NCBI GenBank assembly: GCA_037013495.1
Contig: CM072807.1
Location: 16,619,001-16,683,000, forward strand
DNA: 64,000 nucleotides
Direction: 5' to 3'
Source: Hippophae tibetana
Lineage: Eukaryota; Streptophyta; Magnoliopsida; Rosales; Elaeagnaceae
In this document: piece by piece, positions 37,761-51,616 of the stretch
How positions within the stretch are numbered: position 1 is the first letter of the stretch
How the letters are laid out: each line of letters starts with the position of its first letter
Notes under the pieces: model-generated
The model's input: the letters and a program-made list of their open reading frames with translations, nothing else
Database searches by the model: none
Told to the model about the DNA's origin: nothing
Translations under genes and position numbers: made by a program

Positions 37761-40264
37761 TCCTCCCTTAAACTATATTGCAAAGGTGTCTAGCTTGCAT
37801 GAGTGGTTTGGTCATGATATCTGCAACCTACTCTTGATTGGGACAATAGATCAATTCCACTACTTCTTGCTTTGTGAGTTCACGCAAAAAATGGAATCGC
37901 ACATCAATGTGTTTGCTGCGTCCGTGCATTACAGGATTCTTAGAGAGCTTAATTGTTGAGCTATTGTTGCAGTTCACTCTTGTAGGACCTAGTTGTGCAT
38001 GTAAAAGTACTTCTAATATCCTTCTTATCCATATAGCTTGATAGGCGTAGGAGGCTCCTGTAATGTATTCTGCCTCAGTAGTGGATAGAGTGACCATTGG
38101 TTGCTTCTTAGAGGACCATGATACAACACATGAACTTAACATAAATAGATAACCAGACGTGCTTTTCCTATCATCAGGATCTCTAGCATAGTCACTATCT
38201 GTGTAAGCAATGAGTTTCTTGTTTCCTCCCTTCTTATAGAATATCCCAAAATCCAAAGTTCTTTTCAAATATCTTAACACCCTTTTTACAGCTGCCAAAT
38301 GAATTTATGTAGGTGACTCCATGTACCTGCTAATGAGATTCACTATAAAAATAATATCAGGTCGAGTAGAAGTCAAATACATAAGACTCCCTATAATTTG
38401 TTTGTACAATGTTTTATCCACTTTCATTCCTTGCTCATCCTTCATAAGTTTAAAGCCAAAGACAATTGGATTGTGAACCGAATTGCATTCTCCCATTTTA
38501 AATCTTTCTAGTACTTCCTGAGCATATTTTCTCTGTCCAATAAAAATTCCTTTTGGTCCTTGTACTACCTCAATACCTAAAAAATATCTCATTTTGCCAA
38601 GATCTGTCATCTCAAATTCATCCATCATGGATTTTTTAAATCTAACAAACATTAACTCATCATTTCCAGTAAACACCATATCATCCACATAAAGACAAAT
38701 TATAAGGATTTTACCTTCTCTAAATCCCTTGGTAAATAGATTATGTTCATAAGGACACTTCTGGAAACCTTTACTTATAAAGTAGCTTTTTATGTGACTG
38801 TACCATGCTCGAGGTGCTTGTTTAAGTCCATAAAGGGTTTTTTTTAGTTTATACACTTTGTGTTCTTTTCCTTTAGTGATATAGCCTAGAAGTTGCTCTA
38901 CAAGCACATCCTCACTTAGCTCACCATGTAAGAAGGTTGAATTCATATCCAGTTGGTAACTAACTTGGCCTTATACTTATCAACCTCTCCATTCTCATTT
39001 AACTTTGTTTTGTAGACCCATTTCACCCCAATCCTTTTCCCTCCTCTCAATAGATCTGTTAATTCCCAAGTATCATTTCTTTCAATAGCTTTGATTTTTG
39101 AGTCCATGGCTTTTCTCCATCTAGCACTTTTAACTGCGTCAGTATACAGTAGTGGATCACTATCCACGAACATAGCTAAATGTGCTATATCTTCCTCCGA
39201 AGAAAGACCTTCTCCACTGACATAATTTCTCATCCATATTGGATGCTTTCTAGTTCTCTTTTCATTTGAATCGTTTGGGTTTTCTTCTGAGTCAGAAACT
39301 AAAACATTATGTTCTACTCCTTCTACTGATGTTTCACTAAGAACATCAGTGCCTTCTGAGTTGTTTCCATCTGGTTCAGTTTCTGTAGTAGTTGATTCAT
39401 TTTATCCCTATTCTAGATTAGTTAAAATCTCCTCTTTATGTTTCTCATCCCAGTCCCAGCTCTTATCCTCCTCAAATACCATGTCCCTGCTTATCATAAT
39501 CCTTCTTAAGATTGGATCATACAGTCTGTATGCTTTAGATTCCTCACTGACTCCTAGTAAATACAGTGCAAGCTCTTGTCTTCCAACTTGGTTATCTTCT
39601 TGTCTACGATATGGGCATAGGAAACACACCCAAATACCCTGAAGTGATCCACAAAAGGTTTTGATCCGCTCCATGCCTCTTCAGAAGTCATATTTTTCAC
39701 TGAAATTGTTGGACTTCTATTTAGAACATGAATAGTCCAATTTACTACTTCAGGCCAAAAGGTTTTAGGAATTCTCTTTTCTGATAACATACTTCTAACT
39801 AGGTTCATGATCATTCTGTTTTTTCTTTATGCTACACTGTTTTGTCGTGGTGTGTATGTTGCTGTCAACTGTCTACGAATTTCATTTTCATTGTAGAATT
39901 TCTCTAAATCTAGTTAGGTGAATTCTCCACCCTTGTCTGTATGAAGACACTTAATGTATACTCATGTTTCCTTTTCAACTATACTTTTGTAAATTTTGAA
40001 AAATTGTAGAGCTTCTGTTTTTTCAATTAGGAAGAATACCCAAGTTTTTCGACTGAAATCATCAATAAAATTGATTATATACCTTTTTTTGCTATTTGAA
40101 ATAGGAGTGATTGGTCCACAAATGTCAGCATGAATCAACTGAAGATTTTGAGAAGCCTTCCATGCAACCCCTTTTGGAAACTGATCTCTATGATGTTTTC
40201 CCCCCACACAATGCTCACACAGCTTTGTAAACTCTCTGATATGTGGTAGTCCCTTCACCATCCC

Positions 40265-40471
40265 TTAAAGATTTTATTAAATTCGATTGAGAAACTAAAT
40301 CAGCTTTTAAAGAACTACATGAATGAAGAAAAACACTTATGCATGTCTTCCACTCCTATCATCGTGGTAGAGAGTAAATTGAAAACAGAAAAACGAAATC
40401 CCTAAACACTCGGGATTTATTCAAAGCTATCCTAAGACCAAATCAACTTAATCGAAAACCTAATTTTAACA
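40265..40471 (-). repeat. 5' LTR of the Ale/Ivana-like Copia copy
   Basis: About 207 bp matching the other LTR, followed by the target duplication TATCA at 40472-40476. Confidence 0.9.
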
Positions 40472-40476
40472 TATCA

Positions 40477-42325
40477 TGGATAGAGGTGTAGGGTAAGAAC
40501 TCTCTTATGAAACATCGATCGGTACTTTGACCGATGATGTTTTAGAGATATACCTTAATTGGATCGACCAAAATTGAAATTTATTTGTTGTATCTCTTTC
40601 GTTGTAAATTTTACAATAAGATAATTAAGCATCCATTTAGATATTAATATTATTTAAAAAAATTATTTATTATTTATTATTTATTTTGATTACTTTTATT
40701 ATTAAAAAAATATCTTTTAAATAAAAATTAAAAAATTTGTACGAAAAATTAATACCACGTGAATGATATATAAAGTTAGAATTTAATTATCTTATTCGTA
40801 ATAAGTCTATTATATAATATCATGTTACATAAGTGATTTAAAAATTATAAATAAATTGATCGATTTTTGATCAAAATAATTTATTAAAGATTATTCAATA
40901 ATAAGAATAATTAATTTATATAAAAAATAATAAAAATTATAAATTAATTTTTTTTAAGTAACATTAACATATAATTAAAAGTTTATCCTATGATATGGTT
41001 AAAATCTCACTTTTGCCATTGATAAGTTTTTACCTTATGTTGGATGGGTGACAATATGACTGAGAAGCCAATTATCAAGGTTTGTCGCATCTAGTTTTTG
41101 AAATAACCTGGTAATTTAATTGGTCTTTAATACAAACTCAACGTACTTAAGGAGGAATTGATATATGCGAAACTGACTCAAAGTGTTTGTTTTGGGCAGT
41201 ATATTCTCATTGGCTTGTTGGGGTTGCTTGTTATAACTTCAAAGGATTGAACCCAAGGAAATTGTATGCGTGATCAAGTGGGAATGGAACTTTCAAATCC
41301 ACCTTTCTCTTTTTTCTGGTGAAATTGATGTACACTACATAGATTTCTTTTAGATGATAAATTATATATAGAGCCTATAGAGGTTTTGTTGACATGTTGG
41401 TGGACATCTCTTTCATAATTTAGAGTTCTTTTGGCTGCAAAACCCAGTAGGTAAGTAAGGTTCTAGTGTCATTAATGGTTATATCTCTAAGATTCCACAC
41501 ACCCAAAAGAGTGTTGGTTTTGAATATTTGGGAACAAGTATGTCTTTCTCACAACTTGAAGCTCTACCTTTTTTTTCTTCTTTAAATCTCAATTCGTCCA
41601 ATATGAAATATTTAAAATCAAAACTTAATGCTTTTATTGTTTTTTTTTAATTTAATTCATTAACCATTAAAGTTGTAAGAGGATTGAGTTAACTTCCTAT
41701 ATCCCATATAAAAGTGAAACTTCTCAGAACTAGAATTTGATTAACGTTCACAAATTTGATTTAAAGTAGGAAATGATGGGCCTTAAGTCCTTAACTATTG
41801 AATGAAAATAATTATAATCAATCAAATTATAACATGACTAGACTCGATCTGACACAAATAATTTATTATTTAAAGTTGATTATTAATTTTTTTATGATAG
41901 GGTTTTCTTTAGTTATAAATAACACTATAGATGAATCCACCTACAAAATTTTATATATTATTTGTTGTAGGGACATTATTAATCGTTCATTCAGTTAACA
42001 TTTATTATACTTTTTTATTTTCTTTCTTTTCTTATACATAAAAACGAAGGATAAAGATGAACCGTTTTACCACTTTTCAATGTCAATTTTTACATAAATA
42101 AAATAGATTTATTAAAAAATGTTCATTTACCCAGGTAGCACAAATAAATTATAAAACTCACAATTTTAAAGTATCATATATATTAAAAAAATCAAATTAA
42201 CTCTAACATCTTACTAATAAATATGAATTTAGTAATTATGATAACCTTTCTAGCCTTTGATGACCTTATGAAAAGCTCAGATCAAGCAAATATATAAAAG
42301 CTTACATTTATTTTAAGAGTGTAAA
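40477..42325. other. AT-rich intergenic DNA, nothing recognised
   Basis: AT-rich with moderately mixed patches near 41040-41560. No frame of convincing length, no domain and no repeat was seen. Confidence 0.55.
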
Positions 42326-42558
42326 ATTTATAGTATTTTTTTAAAAGAATATACAAAGTTTACATGCATATTTTTGAAAAAATACGTAAATTTTACATAC
42401 ATATTTTTGAAAAAATACGTAAAATTCACATATATATTTATAAAAAAATACGTAACCTTTACATATATATTTTTGAAAAAATATATAAGTTTTACATATT
42501 TTTGAAAAGAATACATAAGATTTACATACATATTTTTGAAAGAGTAATACATAAAATA
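42326..42558. repeat. 33-bp minisatellite, about 6-7 units
   Basis: Units fit TTTACATACATATTTTTGAA followed by AAAATACGTAAAA. Unit lengths are 31-36 bp. Because the unit is about 11 codons long, both strands show spurious open frames of repeated F/K/Y/I residues. Confidence 0.9.
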
Positions 42559-44045
42559 CAGATATGATAAATAGGCAAGATTCTTAATAGATAATAAAAA
42601 AAAAAAGATATAAAAAAAACTAAAACTAATAATATGAATGAGTTAAACAATAAAACCAAATCTTAATGAATAAAGATAATTGAGTACAAAAAAAGAAAAA
42701 GTAAACTTTTAACTCAAAACAGAGTTATAGTAATATTTAAGTAAAACATGGGGTATTATATATTATGCTACTATTTAAAGTAATTAATATCTGCACGTTG
42801 TACGTTAGATTCTCTCAAAACCCATAGATGAACTCTCATTTTTTATGATATCTGTTTCAATTTACATCAAAAACTTTATGGCTTGCTTTTGATTCTCTTA
42901 CCATTTTTTTTTTTTTGTAGGAATGTTATTATGCGGTTGTTGTTATTGATCGAGCTTTATCATTTTATAAAAATGGGGTTTAATTGCAGTCTGGTTAATA
43001 TATTTAGAAGGTTATTTATTTGTATAGACTTGGCACACCCAAGTATGGGATTGTGACAATTACTGGTGTGACTTGTTTATTGGATAAGGTTTTGTGATGG
43101 GTTATAAAATTCAAATGCTTCTATTAATATAAGGGTAGGTTCCTCTCTATTCTAACCTAAGTAAACTATCATAAGGCTCACCATTTGAATTGTTTCTTGC
43201 AAGAGCGGATAAAAGAAAGCCCTAACATTTTCAATTTCTTTCTCTAACAATTGGTTCCTTTGTGTTAGATTAAATTAAGTTGAAGAGTCATGGCTTGCAT
43301 CAAGTATGTTAATGAATTAAGATTTGTGTTCTAATCCATCAAATGCAATAAACAGATTTTTCAAGAGTTTTCTGCTACTGTGCTGCACTCAGCTAACTGC
43401 CTTCATAAAACCATCAGATGATGCCATTCTTTTACTTTCAGTTTCTTTTCAAATATAATGGAATTTGCTATAGCTTGATTTTCACGCAAGTTCTCACATA
43501 CTCTTTTTGAATAAAGTGAATGTAGTATGATAATGGAGTTACTTTTAAATGCCACGTTCTCTAAATAAGCCATATTCATATGTATGTTAGCTTGTTACCA
43601 GAACAAGCTGACATTCAATGACATTCCTGGTGTATGAAGCTAATGTATTTTTGTGCATAACTTATCAATTTCATCATTCTTATTGTTGAAAATAAGAAAT
43701 TAAAATTTAATCATTTCCATCACTTTTTAATAACAAAAGTACTAAAACTACTATAAAATATAACAAATAGATTTAATTGCTCAAACTAACGTACCTATGG
43801 ACCAGGATGCAATTTTAGTTATTGCTCTGGCTGACTGAAATTTTTGAAGCGGGCTAAAATTGTCTCTGTCAAACAATAAAACGGGAAATTTAATGTAAGC
43901 CTACATCGATCTTTATTTATCACAACATATTCTATGTTTGCATGATAAATTTTGGAAAGACTTTAGTTTTTTGTAGCACAACAAAAACAAAATTAATTTA
44001 AACAGAATGTGCCCGAGGATGTTTCAGGATAGGCACGTCTTCATT
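42559..44045. other. Intergenic DNA downstream of the ALBA gene
   Basis: AT-rich. A pyrimidine tract followed by TTTGTAG near 42905-42920 looks like a splice acceptor, but no coding exon follows that I can identify. The 3' UTR of the ALBA gene should lie in the last few hundred bases before 44046. Confidence 0.45.
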
Positions 44046-46326
44046 TCAGTTCTGCTCCTCAGTCTCTCCAGTTTCCCTCTCCTCGGCTGCAGCAGCCATC
44101 AACTCATCAAAGTTTGCAGTCTTAGCCAGCACTATCTCAATCTACAAAACACACAAAAAAAGGTACTAATTAACTAAACATGATCTCATGAGGAACAAAT
44201 TAGCTTATCTTCAAACCCAAAATTACAAATTCATAAAACAGCTAACAGAATATAAAGAAAGCAAAGCTGTGAAAAAATTCATAAATTGCAATCTTCAGTC
44301 AAAAAGTTAAAAACTCAGTTCAATGATTTTATCGCACTTGAGTAATGCTATTTGCATCAAGTTATTTATACAAATGACATATCAGTTATTGATTGAATGT
44401 AAAATTAGTGATGTGAAATGATAAAGTGATTATGGAACCATTTAACTAATGGAGGCAATTTAGATGATGCCATGTGGATATATGCATCAAATTATGATAA
44501 AAAGTATTTTTGTATCGCACTTACATTAGCCACTTAACCTTTAAGATTTAGTCAATCCTTCAATGTCACACAATCTACATAAATTTCTAATTAGCCAATC
44601 CCCATCGAGGAACTAAAATATCACTTTCATATTTAAATTAAAAAAAAAACTTCAGAGTTCTAACCATTCTCAAGGCTCATGTTACAGTTCTGATACATTT
44701 AGGGTCTTTATAAAAACATTTAGAATGGCCCTTAAATTGACTAATCCTACATTCCTATGGATCAACCCAGGTAAAGTTAAAATAAGTGTAGGTTAATACG
44801 ATGAAGAACATATTTTAAGGACGAAAAAGTCCTGGTAACCTGTTCGTATGACATAGGTTATTACGATTCAGCACCAGTCATATAAGAAAAATAGATGTAG
44901 GATATTAGCAATGGTCAATCAGCTATATATTGGTTAGAGGGCTTTTTAAAAATTAATTAATTGGTTCAACAGAATTCCCAATAACATGTTTAGACAAGTC
45001 CCTACACTATAGCTTCATATCTAGGATGCGCTTATAACATGCACACAAATAAGAAACTAATAGGTTAGATATAAGAAGCAACGTAAAATAAACCAAATTC
45101 GATACCTCTAAAATTAGTAAAAATCCTAATTTGACACAATTACCTTGGCTTTTTGGACAGGTCTTCCTCTAGAATCATCCTTTATATCAACAGTTGATGT
45201 CATGATCTCTGCATTTATTTTTGCAAAATAAATAAAATTGAAAACTTGATAAATGCTCTGCATAAGAAAATATCTAATCAGAGCCTTACTCTTCTCAACA
45301 GCAAGACCATTGTTTTTCAGAATTTCTGCAACTGTGACGACTGTAGCAATAGCTGCAGAAGTAAACTAATCAATACTGAAATTATAATTTCAAAACAAAC
45401 AACCATTGACCAGGCGAAAAAAAACACAACAAAATTATAGCACTAAATACAACATCCAATGAAGATACTACCTCAAATAATTGCACTGTCTACATATTTC
45501 GACATCCATGTAAGTTATAGTTTGCTAGATACCCATTTTATTGTTCTATTTTGTGTTATAAGATTGATTTGATTGTGACAAAAAGTAACATCTAGCATAT
45601 CTCTTGTTCTTTACATGGGAAATAAAGTAAAGATGGTATCTTGTAAAAACAGATAAATTATTCAAACATATATATATAACAGTTATTCCCATAATTTCAC
45701 TTAAAAACTTCTAAAAAAACATGTTTTTTACGTTATGAGACACAAAATATATGTGCACTACATGCAAAAACATATATTTTTATGTTATATATAAAAGAAC
45801 TTACATGCGCTTCTTGGAGGAGGGGATTGAAAATAAACTATACATTTGTACATCTACATGCATAAATTGGTAGATTATATAGCTTAACAAGAGATGAACA
45901 AGTTCAAGAATGTGATACCCATTCCCAAAGCTGACAGCTCGACCTCATTGTATTGTTGCATGTATCTCTGGAAACAAAAAAATCGGCATAACATAATTAA
46001 ATGCAGAGAATAAATCCACAGATTGGATGATTTAAGCAGCGTAAATTGAATCCAACTGAATGTGCCCGAGTAACTTTGCATCGTTTACGCGTATACTGTT
46101 ACATTACCACTAAACCCAGATTGGGCACGAGTAAAGCACAAATGAGCGAAATCTGGGAACCCTACCCGCAAAAACATGAAAGATGAAATTGGGAACTAGA
46201 GAAACTTACCTTGGCGAGATTGACATAGAAGAAGAGCGGCTTTTTAGTATTAGAAACTTGAATACGGTTCTTCTTTTGTGAATCTGAGACGTTTATGTTT
46301 TGAACGGCCTCTGTAATCTCCTCCAT
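44046..46326 (-). CDS. ALBA1/2-like: Alba-domain DNA/RNA-binding protein (ALBA1/ALBA2 type)
   Basis: Five exons on the minus strand: 46326-46210, 45967-45919, 45352-45290, 45208-45144 and 44141-44046. All introns are GT-AG and the codons join in phase. They give 390 nt, hence 129 residues, the normal length for short plant Alba proteins. The Alba fold spans about residues 25-105, with KKPLFFYVNLAK, VELSALG, VTVAEILKNNGLAV, MTSTVDIKD and GRPVQKAKIEI in order; the C-terminus is alanine- and glutamate-rich. The wording closely follows Arabidopsis At2g34160/At1g29250, whose products bind nucleic acid, including R-loops in chromatin. The start is the first ATG, at the family's MEEITE N-terminus. 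No lesion is seen, so it looks functional. It may equally match either Arabidopsis paralogue. Confidence 0.96.
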
Positions 46327-46356
46327 TTTAGCAAATCAAAGCTACGATAACTCAAG

Positions 46357-46530
46357 AACCCTAACTCTAAATGCACGAACTTTATCTCTCTCTATTCTGT
46401 ACTTTATTTCTCTAAAATTGAATTATTTGCATAAATAGATGTAAAGTTCAGTTTTAATAAGGGGAGGAATGGAGCAGTTGTACACCCATGGGTGATGGGC
46501 CTAGTAATATGTTTTAAAATGGGCCTAATA
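46357..46530 (-). promoter_or_regulatory. ALBA gene promoter: telo-box, TATA, paired site II motifs
   Basis: Upstream of the ATG lie a telo-box (AACCCTAA on plus, 46357-46364), a TATA-like TATTTAT on the minus strand (46431-46437) and two TGGGCC site II motifs (46496-46501 and 46520-46525). Site II plus telo-box is the combination found at plant ribosomal-protein and other growth-linked genes, bound by TCP factors. That fits constitutive, proliferation-linked expression; function is inferred. Confidence 0.6.
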
Positions 46531-46922
46531 ATAATTATCCATAACATTTTCAACTTCTAATTACCGTTGTATTCTTCAATTATTAAGAAGCTTATTTGTG
46601 TTTTGATTACATTAACATAAAAAATAAACTAAGTTTTTAAATATCTTTAAAAATATTCTTAAATTTTTAAAAAATTCAAAAATATATCTCAAATATAACG
46701 AAATTTAAATTTAACGTAACTGAATAGTAACATTCTATAAATAAAAAATTCAAAAAAATAAAATAAAATTTTAAAGAAATAGATAGATTTAAAGACCCAT
46801 CATTTACATCTTTAAGAAAATTATTCTTAAGAAAATATATAAATTATTATGAAATAAATAATAAATAAATGAATATTAATATCACAAATAGAAAAAATGT
46901 ATAATATATCATTAATTGACAA
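46531..46922. other. AT-rich spacer between ALBA promoter and Gypsy element
   Basis: About 390 bp of A/T-rich sequence with no gene or repeat recognised. The target duplication of the Gypsy element follows at 46923. Confidence 0.6.
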
Positions 46923-46927
46923 AGAAA
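46923..46927. repeat. Target-site duplication, left (AGAAA)
   Basis: AGAAA precedes the LTR start TGTTACGAATT; the matching AGAAA is at 51946-51950. Confidence 0.85.
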
Positions 46928-47243
46928 TGTTACGAATTAAGGTAGAAAAGAATGCGAAGAGAAGAAGATAGTAAGAAGAAAGAGGAAATCAGGTAAAATA
47001 TGTTCATTCTTTATTTCATTTCTTGCGGCTTTATATAGCCTAATATTTCAGAGAGAAATCACAAAGAAATTGTGTGAATCTCGTGCACTAGTGTGCTAAC
47101 AGATTTTTTGACATTCTAACAGAAAGAGCCAACCATTTCTCGTGCCTGAGTTGCGTCGATCTTCGTCCGTCCATAGGTGGTTGGCGCGCTCCATTCGCTA
47201 GTTGCAACGAATCGTAGTGGTGGAGCTGAATTGGTTCGTATCA
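46928..47243 (-). repeat. 3' LTR of the Reina-like element
   Basis: 316 bp with ends TG and CA. It is about 92% identical to 51630-51945, and most differences are transitions. Its transcription direction points toward the ALBA gene about 600 bp away. Confidence 0.9.
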
Positions 47244-50200
47244 TTCCTCCTTCTCTTTTAGAATCCTTGTCCTCAAGGATGAACTCTGGGTAAGCTTTAG
47301 AGAATGGTCTTTCATTTTCCCAGGTAGCTTCGGTGCTTGCAGTTCCCACCCATTTGATCAGAATCTCTATCTTTGATCGGTATCTCCCTTTCTGAATCAC
47401 TCGACGATCTAAGATAATTTCAGGCTGTGGCATAATTATTAAGTTTTCAATTGTGGGTGGTAGTTGATGGTTGATAGGTATTGAGGTTCCAACATACTTC
47501 CTTAATAAACTAACGTGAAACACATCATGTATCTGAGACTATAGGGGCAGAGCCAATCGATAGGCTATAGAGCCAATCCTTTCCTTGATCTGGTAGGGTC
47601 CAAAGAATCGGGGAGCGAGCTTCATGTTTGAGCGGAATGCAACTGAGGTTTGTCTGTAAGGTTGTAGCTTGAGATACACATAGTCCCCTTCAAGGAAGGT
47701 GATTTCCCATCTATGTTGATCTGCTATGCACTTCATCCGATTTTGAGCTTGTGTAAGGTTGTGACGAAGCTCTCTAAGAATGGTGTCTCGATCACGCAAG
47801 CATTCATCTACAGTTTGGATGTTTGAGGTGCCAGGAATGTAAGCCACCAAATGGGGAGGAGAGATTCCATAAACAACTTCAAATGGAGTAGTTTTGGTGG
47901 ATAAATGTATTGAGGTGTTGTAGTTGAATTCTGCCCATGGTATCCATTCTACCCATAATTTTGGCTGATCACCAGCAAAGCAGCGTAGGTATTGTTCTAA
48001 GACTCGGTTGACCACCTCAGTATGTCCATCAGTTTGGGGATGATAGCTGGAACTCATACATAGTTGTGTACCCTACAACTGAAATAAGGCCCTCCAAAAA
48101 GAGCTTATGAAGACCTTATCTCGATCACTTACTATGGATATGGGAATACCATGCAGTCGGACTACATTAGACACAAATATTTTGGCAACACCTAGGGCAG
48201 TAAAAGGATGTTTCATAGCAATAAAATGTGTATTTTGTCAATCGGTCTACTACCACTATAATCACGGTATGGCCTTTAGAAAGAGGAAGTCATTCAATGA
48301 AATCCATGGAGATATCAGACCATATCCTTGTGGGAATTGGCAGGGGTTGTAGCAATCCTGTAGGTGTCATACAATCACTTTTGAACCGATGACATGTGTC
48401 ACATTCTCGAAGGTATTTCTTTATTTTCTGTTGCATGTTTGGCCAACAAAAATTCTGCCTTACTCTAGATAGTGTTTTCTGAAAACCAAAGTGTCCTTCA
48501 ATAGGTGAGGAATGACATTCCATCAATATTTTAGGTATCAGGGTTGATTGGGAGCTTAGGTAAACCCTGTTTCTTTTGTACCAAACCCCATTATGATAGT
48601 GGATGTGTGAATTACTTGTGGCTGTTGTTGAACTTTCCAGCTTATCATAAAAAGGGTCTCGTTGAACTTCTTGCTGAAGTGTTGTCCACCAAGCGGGTAG
48701 ATGTTACGAGACAGATAGGTATTGAAATTCTACTACTCTGGACAATGAGTCAAGTCCACGGTTCTCAATCCCCTTTTTATATTCAATCCTATAGTCGTAA
48801 CCTATAAGTTTAGGCAACCAACGTGCTTGAGCAGGGGTGGTTATTCTCTATTCCAACAAGTATTTGAGGCTTCTTTGATCAGTCCTTACGGTGAAGGGTT
48901 TGCCTAGCAGGTAGGGTCACCATACTCTAATAGCCTTGACCATAGCTAACATTTCTTTCTCATAGGTTGACAAGGCTAGCACCAACCCCTTGAGTGTTGC
49001 ACTAAAGTAGGCTATCGGTCTATTTTCTTGGCTGAGGATTGCCCCAAGGCCGATACCACTAGCATCATATTCAATCACAAATCGTTATAAGAAATCAGGT
49101 AGTCGTAGGATAGGAGGGGATGTGAGAGCCTTTTTAAGCTACTGGAAGGACATCTCACCTTCTTTACCCTAGTGGAAGCCTTATTTTCCCAATAATTGAG
49201 TCAATGGTACAACTAATCCTCCAAAGTGTTGAATGAACTTTCTATAATAGCCTGTTAACCCAAGGAATCCCCGAACACCCTTAGATGTGGTTGGTGTGGG
49301 CCATTCCTTGACTACATGGATTTTTGCAGGATCCACTGAGACTCCTTGCTCAGAGATAAAATGGCCTAAGTAATCCACCTGCAACACACCAAATTGGCAC
49401 TTGGAATCCTTTACAATTAATTGGTTATCTGTCAACAACTGAAGGACAGATTGTAGTTGCCACAGATGCTCTTCCCAAGATTTGGAATATACCAATATGT
49501 CATCAAAGAAAACCATGACAAATTTCTTGAGAAAGGGTCGAAATATATCATTCATAAGGCCCTAGAAAGTAGCTGGTGCATTAGTGAGGCCAAATGGAAT
49601 TACCAGGAATTCATAATGACCCTCATGAGTTCTAAAGGCAGTTTTATATGTATCCTTTTCTCGAACTCTTATTTGGTGGTATCCCGAACGTAAATTGAGC
49701 TTGGAATAAACTCTAGATCCATATAGTTCATCTAATAGCTCGTCAATGACAAGTATAGGGTTTTTGTCTTTGATAGTAAGGGCATTTAGAGCTGGATAAT
49801 CCACACAAAATCTCCAGGTGCCATTTTGTTTTCTTGACAAGCAACACTGGTGAGGAAAATGGGCTATTGCTCGGTTTGATCAATTGAGATTGCAAGAGTT
49901 CCTGCACTATTCTTTCAATCTCAGTTTTTTGATAGTGTGGGTAACGATAGGGTCTAACGTTCACTGGTTCAGAGTTAGTTTGTAGGGTAATTCAGTGATC
50001 ATGTACCCGTGCAGGAGGTAAGCTAACAGTTGGTTCAAAAATTTTAGGGAACTTAGACATTAGCTTACTTATCTCAGGAGAGTATATCTGGGAAGGTTTT
50101 TGATGATTGGTTGTTGGTCTTATTTGTAGGAGTAACCCTACACCTTGTATATTCTGGCATTCCTTAGGGTTTAAGGCTGTCATGATGGCTCTTTCCAGTC

Positions 50201-51616
50201 CGTGGAAGGTATGTGTGCTTCCATCTGAATTGAAACTTAAGGTAAGCTTCTTGTAATCCATCTGAATATGTCCAAGGGTTTCTAGCCACTGAACCCCTAG
50301 AACTAGTTGACATGCAGCTACTGGTAACACATAGTAATCAGCTTCTACAGGATACCCTTTAATGATAAGGGTGAGGTTACAACATTGTCCAACACACTCC
50401 AACTTCTCACAGTTAGCCACCATGACTTCCAATTTTCTTTCCTTGGTTATTGGTAAGCCAAATTGGTTGGCTAAGGCTTGATCGATGAAGTTATGGGTGC
50501 TGCCCTCATCTATCAGGATCAACACCTCCTTATTTTTCAATTTTCCCATAATACGTAAGGTTTGAGGATGTTCAGTTCCTGCTATAGCATGGAAAGAGAT
50601 TTCAGGTAGTATTACCTAGGGATCCAGTAGTGGTGGGGTTTCCTCACATTCTTCTGTCTCATTCTGGTTTACTTCTTCCATCATGAAGAGTTGGGGACGT
50701 GCACATCGATGACCTGTAACAAATTTATCATCACAATAGTAACATAATCCCTTCTCTCACCGCTCACGTGCCTCCTGATTGGTCAACTTTCAAAAGGTTA
50801 TGGGAGGACTAGAGCCACTGTGTTGGATAGGAGCAGGTCCTAACAGTCCTGCACTGGTGTTAGTTACTGGTTTAATGTTGTTGACAGGTGGTTGAAAATG
50901 AGACATGGTTATGGATTTCTTCTGTAAGCAATTCCTTTATTCAATTAATTGTGCCACACCAATGGCATCCGCTAGAGTTTTGGGTTGCTTGATTTTAACA
51001 TCAATTCGGATCTCATCCTTGAGTCCTGCGACGAAGCAACCAATTAGAAACTCTTCAGGTAACCCATCCACAGAATGAGAAAGTTTCTCGAAGGATTCCT
51101 GATATGCTGCCACACTCATTGTGTGTCTTAGCCGAGATAGTGCTTCTGAGGGATCTTCGAAGTCTGTGGGTCCAAACCTTAGTTTGACTGCTTTGGAAAA
51201 CTCCTCCCAGGTGAGAGGTCCACGAAATTTTGTAAACCATCGGTGCCACTGTAAGGAGATGACTTCCAAGTGGAAGGAAGCCAATTGTACTTGCTAGTCA
51301 GCCGCTATATTAGTGAACTCAAAGTACTACTCAGCCTTATAAATCCAACACGTAGGATCATCTCCTGAAAACCTTGGAAAGGACAACCTCAATTGGGGAT
51401 GATTGCTTTCTGTGATTGATCGCGAAGTGTGGGGGTGTGATTGGTTGGTTTCGTCTCTTCCAAAGGGGTTAACCTCAGGTAAGTTACGAGCTGCTTGTAT
51501 TGCTTGCAACTCTGTGAGCACGCCTTGTAATGTGCTATCATGACATTTAAGGGTGTCGATTACATCATTGCAAAATTCTAGATTGGATTTGCCTCGTGTA
51601 TCCATTCTTGCAACTA

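Larger units (their letters stand above)
37542..40471 (-). mobile_element. Copia element, Ale/Ivana-like, short LTRs, fairly young
   Basis: Minus-strand Ty1/copia copy flanked by TATCA target duplications and near-identical short LTRs. Read from high to low coordinate: GAG-pre-integrase and integrase start (about 40260-39550, with CEHCVGGKH), a linker, RT (about 39230-38300, with KTLYGLKQAPRAWY and LYVDDMVFTG) and RNase H (about 38300-37830, with LSTTEAEYITG). Gag and protease were not recognised. A purine tract (TTTAAGGGAGGA on the minus strand) precedes the 3' LTR. It is a broken fossil with a handful of breaks. The LTRs differ at about 4 of 205 sites, suggesting roughly a million years at usual plant rates. 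Confidence 0.92.

Noticed and set aside
42328-42567. Open frames on both strands of about 70 codons
   Set aside because: They arise from a 33-bp tandem repeat whose length is a multiple of three; no gene signals.
42890-43120. Possible spliced exon after a strong acceptor-like TTTTTTTGTAG
   Set aside because: No coding homology or matching donor could be identified downstream.
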